DNA of 64,000 bases from Endomychus coccineus (taxonomy: Eukaryota > Arthropoda > Insecta > Coleoptera > Endomychidae), in assembly GCA_958510875.1 (NCBI GenBank), contig OY294067.1:197157401-197221400 (forward strand). Direction: 5' to 3'. Each line of letters begins with the position of its first letter. The first letter of the stretch is position 1. Position numbers and translations under genes: made by a program. This document shows positions 1-8,879 of this stretch, one piece after another. Below the pieces are notes generated by a model. It had not been told where the DNA came from. It saw only the letters and a list, made by a program, of their open reading frames with translations, and made no database searches.

Positions 1-1039
1 AAATTGGAACGGCAGTGCTAGACTTTTTCCTAAGCTCCATTAATCAAAATCAAAATCGGTAAGTACAGCTACATTTCTTTTGAGTCTGTCGTAGTGAGAG
101 AGGTGATAATATGAACAGATGTTAATAAGTCGCTATTCATTACTTGGACCTTATAATCTCTAAACACTTCGTTTGTAACAGGTCTTTAATAACTAGCCCA
201 CAGTGGTACCTTTTCAAATTGTATGTACACTTTGCGTTCATATGCATCTCCCCGCCCGACCAAGTTTAGTCAGATACACGAGAGATGTAGTAACCCTTGC
301 TCAAAAATCTTGAAAGAAGAGTTAAATTTGTTATCAGAACCGTAAATTTTGGGAAAATGGGATTCACGCTTTTTCTATTGATTTCTGAGAAATATTTTAA
401 AAAAATCGCATGTTCCAAAATGTACTGACGACAACTTCAACCCTCCTGTCAACAACATTGAGCAGGGGATCACTGCATGTGTCGAGCAATATTTTTAAGT
501 GACGAAATTTCGGTCGAGGGGATTGCATATGAACGTAGAGTGGATAGTTCTGAGTTAAGTCATCTGCAAAGACCTCACTAGGTAAAGAGTTTCACAATTT
601 GGCTGTTCTCAATAATTGCAAATTATGCGTTATTGGACAATTGCATTCCTGAACAACATTAATACTGCTATTATACGTTAATAAAGTTTGATCGAGCATT
701 ATAAAATAGAATCAAAGTTATTTATATGATCAAAATTTTTTTCCATTGTCTTTTAATGTTACAGAAGGAGAATACTATATCTCCTGCTACACTACCTACA
801 CCCTCACATTCTTCGAATTTCGACAACCAGCCCTGGAATTTTTTTTTTCTAATTGTCTGATTCCAATCAGGCACCAGCTTTTAGTTGTTTTTCAAGGTAA
901 TTCTTAACAACTCGCCTTCTGAGATCGTGTTCAATGTTCCTCCTACAAAGGAGTATAGGTGTCATTCGGGGTAACTTTTAAAATAGTTTTTGCAGGACCG
1001 CAGCGAGATTATGGTGAATTATAATATAGAAAAATACGC
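1..1039. other. AT-rich repeat-derived sequence, no gene seen
   Basis: No coding sequence can be supported here. Positions 62-125 are an imperfect reverse complement of 1817-1880 (both contain the 12-mer aatatgaacaga on opposite strands). The words around 5-22 and 520-545 recur in direct orientation near 1707-1760. The stretch therefore probably belongs to the same repeat family as the palindrome that follows. Confidence 0.4.
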
Positions 1040-2790
1040 TGATTATAAAACTCAATATTTTTTGCAAATATGCGAACTTCAGTGTTTAAATGGTGTTTTA
1101 TTTGCGAAATGTTTCCTATTCTTGTTATTATCTAGGAACGGTGAGTCTTAAATAAGAAATCTCGAATAGAATTAAAGGTATTTATAATACACATCTTTCA
1201 AGATCACTTACTACCTTTAATTTCTTATTAACAAATTAATGTTTTAACTAACAATTTTTTTTCTAAGAAGCAAACAGTTAATTTTAGACGATAGTAGCTG
1301 AAACATGTTGGGATATATCAAATTAATTGTAGTTTTTCATTGTTTGGCTATTCTGCACATTAAGCTATTAATTAACAATTGAAAAAAACATTAGTAGCAA
1401 ATCACTAGCCTTTGAAGAGGTTTTTTGAATCAAAACCTCCTGCAGTACCTAGATAAGGATAATAACTATCAGTTCTATATGGTCCTGCACAAAAATTATG
1501 TATTTACTTAATTGCTTTAGGAGCAATTGTTGACTTAAATCAAAAGCAATACGCTAATCCAACTACAAAAAAAGGCCTATAAAAAAATACGTTGAATATT
1601 TTATGTTTGCATCGTTTGAAAAAGACCAGATTATCGCCGCCAGAAGAAAAATATCTTACACTCGTATATACGGGAACGCATAACGCGGTGCGAGCGATAG
1701 ATCCAAAATTCGAAAGGCAGTGCTAGAGGGAGGATTGCATATGGGCGCAGAGTGAACATATAATTTCTGTGAAAAACGTACCACTGTAAGCTCATGAAAT
1801 GCACGTGGTGAATAGAGACTTGTCAAAATCTGTTCATATTATTATTCCCCTCCTTTCCTACTATAAACTCAAGAGAAATGTACCTGCCCATACCGTTCTT
1901 AATAAATGGCGTTTAGTAAAATGAAATTCCACTTCTGCCGCTAGAATTTTGAATATGTCGCTCACACCGCTCATGCGCTTCCATACGCTACTGTCCGTCA
2001 GGCGATGATAAACTGACCTTTTTGAAAGTGACGCAAACATATAAAATATCTAACGGATTTTGTAAAACTTTTATCGTAGTAAGGTTAACAACGTATTACC
2101 TTCAATTCGACTCAAGTTTTGCTCCACAAAATTTAAATAAACAATTGTGAGAAAACCGAAGCAACACAGGAGAAATAGATATTTCAGCTTCCGACTATAG
2201 CATTTGGGTCTCCTTAGGCGTGAAGTTTTCATTTTGAGCCAATATATTGATTCGAAGACCACTTGTTAATACAACATTTTACTACAGAGATATTCTTTTT
2301 GTTCATGTGGCCTTTTTTAATTAATTGAACGAATGCTTTGAATTGATAAATTCTGTGTAGGACGATATATGATTGATAGGTACTATCCATATTTAGTCAT
2401 TGCAGGGGGTTTTGAGTGAAAAAACCTTTCCAAAGACCAGTTTCTTTGAATTGTTAGTTACTAGCTTAATATGCAATATATCCGAAGAATAATAGAAATA
2501 CAACTTCTGTGATGAAAACTCAATATTTCTCAGCTATTATGTGAAAATAGTTATAACTTTCTGGAAAAGAAATTGTTAATCAAAACATTAATTCGTTAAT
2601 GACAAATTAACGGTTGAAGATAAAAGGTTGTAATTGATCTTAGAAGACCCGCTTTTTAAATACCTTCGAATCAAATCAGATTGTTCAATTTACAACATAG
2701 AGTTCCTTGATAATGACAGAAACAATTTTTTTTTGTAATTTGTCATTGTTTAAACAATGAAGTTCGCAGATTTTGGGAAAAAATATTGAG
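1040..2790. repeat. Large imperfect palindrome (~1.75 kb)
   Basis: Read by eye, the left half is an imperfect reverse complement of the right half. Examples: 1050-1090 against 2760-2790 (both give ctcaatatttttt), 1355-1530 against 2310-2480, and 1587-1650 against 1984-2060 (shared tattttat and tgtttgc words). The centre lies near 1820-1930. No protein is recognisable. Its right end meets the inverted arm of the first Penelope-like element, and PLEs commonly leave inverted partial copies, so a non-coding PLE portion is the likeliest origin, but that is inference. Confidence 0.5.
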
Positions 2791-3186
2791 AGCTCCATTG
2801 ATTATATGAAATAATAACTATTTTGTTTTTATACCACTTCTATTAATGATAACGTGAAAACGTAACTATAGTTTCAACACCGAAGTGCCATTATCAAACA
2901 ATTGAAAAATTATGGAGAAATAAATGAAACAGTTCAAATATAAATAGAGTAAAGTAAAGTAGGGTTGAGATTAAGGGATCAACGGAAATTCCAAAAATAG
3001 GTACATCCTAGGAAAGTACAGTATTATATAGTGAACATAGCAACAATTTGGGAATTAGTGTGATTATAATTTAATATTCTAATAATTATTTGAAGAGCGG
3101 TTTGAAAGAAAGTACAGTATTACATAGTGAATAAGGTTACAATTTGTGAAATAGTGTGATTATAATTTAATATTCTAAGGATTATT

Positions 3187-3585
3187 TTAAGAGCGGTTTG
3201 AGAGACACATAATAGGATCACTTTGATATAGGACTAAGTGATCATTTAGGATATTTTTATTAGAGTTTTTGACACCTTTATAAATTTCTATCGATTCTGA
3301 TGTATTCAATTTGAAACCTCTGATTTGGTTATGTAGAATGCTTAGGCTATCTGAATTAGGGAAATTATGACCAGTTTGCAATAACTGATTAGCAAAGTTT
3401 GAGTCAGTTTCGTTGAGTCCAAACGAGCGAAAATGTTCTTCGTATCTTAATTTGAAATTACTACAAGTTCTACCTATATAAAAGTCATCACAGTCTGGGC
3501 AAATCATCTTGTTAACTCCAGGTTTTCTATATTTATTGGTTTTGTCTTTGGCGTTGTATATAAGATGGCAAAGTTCATTCAATCA
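3187..3585 (-). pseudogene. PLE GIY-YIG endonuclease fragment (inverted arm)
   Basis: About 131 residues stay open on the minus strand and match the C-terminal part of the PLE protein. They contain an RKPGVNKMICPDCDDFYIGR stretch (a degenerate G-Y/N-K plus YIGRT of a GIY-YIG nuclease, with the CxxC pair) followed by an RYEEHFRSF helix. The fragment begins at the inversion junction near 3585, so the reverse transcriptase is missing. It is a diverged mirror copy of the region at 4840-5180 and is not expected to be functional. Confidence 0.75.
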
Positions 3586-3589
3586 TCCC

Positions 3590-5180
3590 TAAACAAGATT
3601 ATGAGGATAAAATGTCAGTATTCATCCAAGCGGAATTAAACGAAATACGTAAATACCCAACTAACCTTTTTCAATTAAAAACAAAACAATTCCTACAAAA
3701 TAGTGAAATTTTATTTGACAGTGGTTTCGAAAAATATAAACTCATTAATAGCAGTCCTTGCTCTCCTAAGCTACACGGACTTATTAAAAATCATAAAGAA
3801 AATGCCCCCGTACGAGCTGTAGTGTCACACATCAATAGTCCGAAAAGGGAGCTTGCAATCAAATTAAATCAGAAATTCAAGAAATTCACTAATTTTGAAC
3901 CTAAATTTACTGTTAAAAATTCTCTCGAATTGTCCGAATTAGTCAAAACACACCATATACCAACCAATGGTTTTTTAGTTTCCTTCGTTGTTTCAAACAT
4001 GTTTTCAAATATTCCAACTTCAGAATGTAAGTCTCTAATCAGAAGCATTTTAGATAGATCACATATTAGCCCTCTAATTCAAAATAAAATAGAACTCGCG
4101 TTTGACCTATGCTTGAGTCAAAACTATTGTCAATTTAATAATAAATTGTATGTACAGAGTTCAGGTCTCGCTATGGGTAACCCATTGAGTTCACTATTAG
4201 CAGACATTTTTATGTCTGATCTGGAGGACAAAATTATGAACTGCACATTAGCAAAAAAACATATTCAATTTTGGTATAGATACGTAGATGATGTACTTGC
4301 TTTCTTCAAAGGAACATCCAGACAATTAAATTCCTTTCTTTCATTTATTAACCAACTTCACCGAAAAATTTAATTCACGTTGGAAACAGAAAAAGATAGA
4401 ACATTAAACTTTTTGGATTCAACACTAATACGTGACCACAATGAAATAAACTTCAATATCTACAGGAAACCCACTTGTACAGACATTACTATTCCGAACT
4501 CATCGTTTAGCCCTCGTACCCATAAATGAGCAGCATATCACTCAATGATCCATAGAGCATTTTTGATACCATTGTCAATAGAACACCTCACTATTGAGTT
4601 GAACACGATAAAACAAATAGCCATCGATGATGGTTTTCCGGTAGATCAAATAATTAAACTAATATATCGAAAACAACAACAATTAACTTTCTATTAAATT
4701 TATCCGCGTATAAAACACATAGATGTAACCACTAAATTCATTTCTTTGACATATTTTGGTACAGTGAACGAACATATTGTTAACATTTCATCAAGCCATA
4801 ATTTTAAAATCAGTTTCAAACCTCAAAATAAACTTTCCCATCTTTTATACAACGCCAAAGACAAAACCAATGAATATAGGAAACCTGGAGTTTATAAGAT
4901 GATTTGCCCTAACTGTGATGACTTTTATATAGGTAGAACTTGTCGTAATTTCAAATTAAGATTCGAAGAACATTTTCGCTCGTTTAGACTCAATAAACCT
5001 GACTCAACCTTTGCTAATCATTTTTTACAAACTGGTCATAGTTTCCCTAACTTAGATAGCCTAAGCATTTCACATAATCAAACCAGAGGTTTTAAATTGA
5101 ATACATTAGAATCGATAGAAATTTATAAAGGTGTCAAGAACTGTAATAAAAATATCTTCAATGGACCTATATCGGAGTGA
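3590..5180 (+). pseudogene. Penelope-like RT plus GIY-YIG endonuclease, broken
   Basis: The open part at 3612-4373 carries RT motifs: SPKLHGLIKNHK with PVRAVVSHINSP, SGLAMGNPLSSLLADIFMSD, and the catalytic YRYVDDVLAF box. The frame stops near 4372, but the following sequence still reads as PLE thumb (RTLNFLDSTLI, FNIYRKPTCT), with further stops near 4530 and 4697. It reopens at 4746-5180 with GVYKMICPNCDDFYIGRTCR and LRFEEHFRSF, the GIY-YIG endonuclease. The order RT then GIY-YIG is diagnostic of canonical PLEs. The N-terminus is cut at the inversion junction, and the multiple stops make this a pseudogene. Confidence 0.85.
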
Positions 5181-5192
5181 TCTTTTCATGTG

Positions 5193-5386
5193 TCTTTCAA
5201 ACCACTCTTAAAATAATTCTTACAATATTAAATTATGATCACACTATTTCACAAATTGTAACCTTGTTTACTATGTAATACTGTACTGTCTTTCAAACCG
5301 CTCTTCAAATAATTCTTAGAATATTAAATTATAATCACACTGATTCACAAATTGTTGCTATGTTTACTACATAATACTGTGCTTTC
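5193..5386 (+). repeat. Two ~97-bp tandem repeats in PLE1 3' region
   Basis: A unit starting ctttcaaacc occurs at 5193 and again at 5290, each running through aatattaaatta and a tactgt end. The same pair is present inverted at about 3010-3205 in the other arm, so the duplication pre-dates the inversion or was copied with the element. It lies just after the GIY-YIG stop, in the 3' untranslated region. Confidence 0.65.
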
Positions 5387-5660
5387 CTAGGATGTACCTA
5401 TTTTTGGAATTTTTGTTGATCCCTCAATCTCAACAATACTGAACTCTTCTCTATCCATACTTGAACTGTTTCATTTATTTCTTCATAATTTTCTAATTGT
5501 TTGATGATGGCACTTCGATGTTGAAACCATAGTAACGTTTCCACGTTATCATCAATAAAAGTGGTAAAAAAACAAAATAGTTATTTTTTCATATAATCAA
5601 AATGATAAATTGCCATAAAGTAACGGCTTCCACCATCGATTTTTTGAGAGCTGTATTATG

Positions 5661-6361
5661 AAAAGAGCATTCTTTACATTATGAATTTCGCTGTGGTCCT
5701 CTAGAAACGAAAAAACTCAAATTTTGATTCTTCTCCTACTACTCCAAGTAGGTAAGTGCCGAGAAAGCACACCCAAACCATAATTTTGTATCCGGGAGAC
5801 CTATTCCTGTGAATTTTCCCATTTTTAACATTATGATTCGACTATGCACGAACATATTCACTGTTATGTTCGATTGTTACAATCAAAACGCAACTAGCAT
5901 AAGCCGAATGTCCACAGTGACGATACATCCAGTTCTCACTACGCCAACTTAGATGTCGGCGAAATGTAAAGACTCGCTCGGATGGGATAACTTCACATAA
6001 TGCTATCTTTGAATAATATCAGCCTTCAATGGAAAGCACTACAAATTAAAATATCAAGGATATACCACATTAAGAATTGAATTATTTCAAAATACTAGAT
6101 ACAAGTTGAATATTTAGGTGCATTCTAATTTATAAATGAATGAAAATTATGAAGAACATTCAGAGGTTATATTACCATAAATATTCCTTGAATATTGTGA
6201 TACTATATACAGTCATAACATTTGTTGGCTTGTAAATGTTAAATGATTGTTGGTACTGACTGCATATTTTTAGAACATCTTAGTTTTTGATGACATCGTT
6301 ATATGTGACTGCACTCAATTTATAATTCTGCGAGCTTCACATACTCATAGAAATAATACGA
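5661..6361. other. No gene seen
   Basis: AT-rich sequence between the first PLE and the GC-richer palindromic repeat. I see no supported coding region, RNA gene or repeat boundary. Confidence 0.4.
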
Positions 6362-6720
6362 ACATTACATCTTTCCCGACGTTGCCGTTTAGCGGAGGCG
6401 GCAGCGTAACGTATGTGATGCAAAAATAAGATTTATATAATCGGAGGCAACAACGTGCCCTCCCCATAAGTTTTGTTCAACACCAGCGCCAGCGGTATAT
6501 ACCGGAACTAAAAATTTCTTTTGTGAGCATAGAGACTACTTTGTGGCCTCCGACAAAAATTTCGGTTTAGGGCTCTGGGAAGCCTACTGAGGCCAGAGGC
6601 AATGAAAACATGCGAGAACGTTGTCGCCTCCGAATTCGGAGGTGACAACGTCATATATGAGGTGTCAACGTATCTCCAGTATCTACTTTGGAGGCTACAA
6701 CGTACCCTTTATGAATATAT
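6362..6720. repeat. Cluster of inverted ggaggc-acaacgt motifs
   Basis: A short GC-richer island repeats one motif in both orientations: cggaggcaacaacgt at 6442-6456, ggcctccgacaa near 6545, a 34-bp near-perfect palindrome at 6618-6651 (17-bp arms, one mismatch), and tggaggctacaacgt at 6689-6703. A degenerate copy lies near 6379. Motifs repeated in both orientations resemble transposase-binding sites in subterminal regions of DNA transposons, but no transposase or clear target duplication is visible. Confidence 0.5.
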
Positions 6721-6734
6721 ATATATACAGATTT

Positions 6735-6918
6735 GGTAACATTTAAGAGGAGTGTAAGAGGAGTGTTTTCCAAGCAGACTCATCGAGTCTCCTCCTGTTC
6801 AACAGCGCTGTTGCTCTCCATTGTGTAGGGAAGAACTCGTGTATATTACTCTGTAATCCAAAATAACCAAAGGGGTGATCTGATCCACCAATTTATTCTA
6901 CATGGATGTTCTGAAACG
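6735..6918 (+). pseudogene. R2-type non-LTR RT fragment
   Basis: This 180-bp stretch is a diverged copy of 12902-13090. It shares the words agatttggtaacatt, gttttccaagcagact, gctctccattgtgtag and acatggatgttctgaaacgt. Corresponding sequence on the opposite strand at 15325-15500 lies inside an RT domain, which identifies it as part of a non-LTR reverse transcriptase. It is interrupted by stops and followed by a short (TA)n run at about 6923-6944. Confidence 0.6.
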
Positions 6919-7042
6919 TAAGCTATATATATATATATATATATGTTTCTTCTTAGGTTCTCGCGGACGTAATGTGTAGAACTGGATTCTCGGGTATTGA
7001 TCCGCGTTGTGTGGTTTCGGTCCTCAAAAGGACCAATTTCAC

Positions 7043-7077
7043 GACGTTTCGGCAAAGTCGCATTTGCCATCTTCAGG
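7043..7077 (-). other. Hammerhead-like hairpin of a Penelope-like element
   Basis: The minus strand reads CCTGAAGATGGCAAA, six loop bases, then TTTGCCGAAACGTC. It contains the hammerhead core pattern CUGANGA, a 6-bp stem (GGCAAA/TTTGCC) and GAAAC, with one extra U before the stem. A ggtc candidate cleavage triplet lies just upstream in the minus direction (about 7085). Hammerhead ribozymes have been reported in PLEs. A complete cis-acting fold is not evident here because stem I would be too short, so this is called hammerhead-like only. Confidence 0.45.
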
Positions 7078-7078
7078 T

Positions 7079-7141
7079 GATTCGACCGTAGAGTCTGGAA
7101 AATCTAGGCGAACTAGATTTTCCAGACTCTACGGTCGAATC
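7079..7141. repeat. Perfect 29-bp inverted repeat with 5-nt loop
   Basis: Arms 7079-7107 and 7113-7141 are exact reverse complements separated by gcgaa. The hairpin lies between the hammerhead-like motif and a minus-strand PLE RT fragment, so it probably marks a PLE inversion junction or a terminal structure of the element. Confidence 0.85.
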
Positions 7142-7335
7142 GCATTATAAATATTCAAACTTTTAGCTGTCATTGCATCAATTAATTTATCCTTGAGTAA
7201 TTTTGAAACCAACTTGTTTGCTGCCTGCTGCAGGGTACTCACAGGATTACGTGGTAATCTAACATAATATTCATCATCTTTAAGTAAATCTTTACTTTTA
7301 CTGTAATAATCCTGCTTGTACATTACAACAGTCAC
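7142..7335 (-). pseudogene. PLE reverse transcriptase fragment
   Basis: The minus strand encodes about 65 residues, including MYKQDYYSKSKDLL, LPRNPVSTLQQAANKLVSKL and AMTAKSLNIYNAIRP. This is almost the same protein segment as plus-strand 9411-9600 of PLE2 (the part just before the LPKIHK RT motif). It ends abruptly at the 29-bp hairpin. The following 7340-7560 continues as PLE-like non-coding or degraded sequence; the words around 7480-7512 recur at 11107-11140 after the PLE2 stop. Confidence 0.75.
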
Positions 7336-7758
7336 TTCTCCAATTGGCTGAATAGACTTGTCAATTGACTTATGACTTTCTTTCTGTCAGTTTTCATTGT
7401 TTCCAATGGCAGACAGGAATGTTTATCTTTAAAGTTACTGGAATTTTTAAATCACTTTTAATATGTTTGTATGTTGTTTCATAAGACATTGATGATTTTG
7501 TGCGCTGTTAGTTTTATGCCAGAAACCTCAAGTTAGTAAGTCGTTTTCACTATTTACAAGTGACGTTTGTTTTACAATTAGACCTTGTTTTTCAGATGTC
7601 TTGAAAATGAAAATAAATTATTTCGAAAGCTCGACAATTTAACAAATAGTTTCTCTTTATATTGGCCGTTGCCATTGACTGCAACCTCAAGGAAAACATC
7701 TTTTAGTTGTTTCCAAAAATTTTCAGTTTTTAACTTCTTCAGTCAAGAGACTACTTTC

Positions 7759-7761
<3 letters not shown>

Positions 7762-7819
<58 letters not shown>
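7762..7819. repeat. (TA)n microsatellite, ~58 bp
   Basis: Uninterrupted alternating TA. Open frames through it encode only Tyr-Ile repeats and are not genes. Confidence 0.95.
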
Positions 7820-7821
<2 letters not shown>

Positions 7822-7958
7822 AAGTTTAAAGTTTCTTTGCCTAATTGGCCACTATCGTGTATGTAACTTAAGAGATATAGAATTAAATTTTCTGAATTAT
7901 GAAGATAACTCAGATAATTTAACATAGGATTATAAAGATGAATAAACGTAAAAGATTG

Positions 7959-8031
7959 AACCATAGGCGGGATTCGAACCCACATTTCTGGATTTCTAGT
8001 CCAGGGTGTTTACCATTTACACCACTTCGGT
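7959..8031 (-). tRNA. tRNA-like sequence, anticodon AGA (copy 1)
   Basis: The minus strand folds as a 73-nt cloverleaf: 7-bp acceptor (one A-A mismatch, one G-T), D-stem GTGT/ACAC, anticodon stem CTGGA/TCCAG around loop CTAGAAA, a 4-nt variable region, and T-stem GTGGG/CCCGC around TTCGAAT. Internal promoter boxes (GGTTCGAATCC) are intact. Anticodon AGA would be serine, but the long variable arm of a serine tRNA is missing, so this is probably a tRNA-derived pseudogene or repeat module rather than a working tRNA. Confidence 0.55.
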
Positions 8032-8189
8032 CCTGTTAAATTTTTATATTTTTGTAAATATAAACCTCTGAAAGGATAGTAGATCATTGATGAACACAAT
8101 GCGATTCGATGCCCTACTATAGATCAACTAGTCACGCACATTCATCTGAAGTTCAGTCGTTTTTTGAAGTGAGGATTGTAGGTTAGTAC

Positions 8190-8216
8190 AATGTGGGTTC
8201 GAATCCCGCCTATGGT
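8190..8216 (+). pseudogene. Partial tRNA-like sequence (T-arm half only)
   Basis: This is the 3' part of the same tRNA-like sequence (tgtgggttcgaatcccgcc onward), starting in the variable region. It marks the breakpoint of the permuted right arm. Confidence 0.7.
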
Positions 8217-8617
8217 TCAATCTTTTACGTTTATTCATCTTTATAATCCTATGTTAAATTATCTGAGTTATCTTCATAATTCAGAAAATTTAATTCTATA
8301 TCTCTTAAGTTACATACACGATAGTGGCCAATTAGGCAAAGAAACTTTAAACTTGTTTATAATTAACCAGAACAATTCTCAGTCAGTTCTATTGAAATAT
8401 ATAAGAACCGGGATGCTGTCATTTGAATAAGAACTGTCAAGTAACTGCCAACCATAGCAGTACTAACCTACAATCCTTACTTCAAAAAACGACTGAACTT
8501 CAGATGAATGTGCGTGACTAGTTGATCTATGGTAGGGCATCGAATCGCATTGTGTTCATCAATGATCTACTATCCTTTCAGAGGTTTATATTTACAAAAA
8601 TATAAAAATCTAACAGG

Positions 8618-8690
8618 ACCGAAGTGGTGTAATTGGTAAACACCCTGGACTAGAAATCCAGAAATGTGGGTTCGAATCCCGCCTATGGTT
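8618..8690 (+). tRNA. tRNA-like sequence, anticodon AGA (copy 2)
   Basis: Plus-strand copy of the 73-nt cloverleaf at 7959-8031, differing in the D-loop (AATTGGTAA here). A-box TGGTGTAATTGG and B-box GGTTCGAATCC look usable by RNA polymerase III. Like the other copy, it combines a serine-type AGA anticodon with a class I (short) variable region. It ends immediately before the PLE2 coding region. Confidence 0.55.
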
Positions 8691-8879
8691 CAATCTTTTA
8701 CGCTGCACGGAATAGGAAGATTTTCCTCATAAGATGCAGGAACATGGACATTTTTCCAAATCATATTACAAATGGGATTTGCAATATCAATTCTATTCTC
8801 CACCACCAAGGAGGTACAACAGGGAAGAAAATTAAAGGTTCCAACAATAGGTTGAGAAAAACTAAATTCAGAAATTGAA

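Larger units (their letters stand above)
2780..5660 (+). mobile_element. Penelope-like element 1 with inverted truncated partner
   Basis: A 5'-truncated PLE on the plus strand (about 3590-5660) is preceded head to head by an inverted 5'-truncated copy of the same 3' half (about 2780-3585). The two arms (2780-3585 and 4840-5660) are imperfect reverse complements through the GIY-YIG coding part and the 3' non-coding part. Such inverted partial tandems are a known PLE insertion pattern. Both copies are decayed and neither is autonomous. Confidence 0.8.
7802..8700. repeat. Inverted ~390-bp PLE-associated unit carrying tRNA-like sequence
   Basis: The left arm 7802-8188 (minus) is one complete unit. 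On the right the same unit is present in plus orientation but split and permuted: its second half is at 8190-8361 and its first half at 8456-8693, separated by ~95 bp found nowhere else in the unit. The breakpoint falls inside the tRNA-like sequence, just before its T-arm. Permuted partial units of this kind resemble the pseudo-LTRs that flank PLEs; the PLE2 ORF begins just downstream. Confidence 0.7.

Noticed and set aside
7743..8430. 80-residue ORFs starting MWVRIPPMVQSF on both strands
   Set aside because: They are reading frames through the tRNA-like sequence and the inverted unit, identical because the DNA is repeated.
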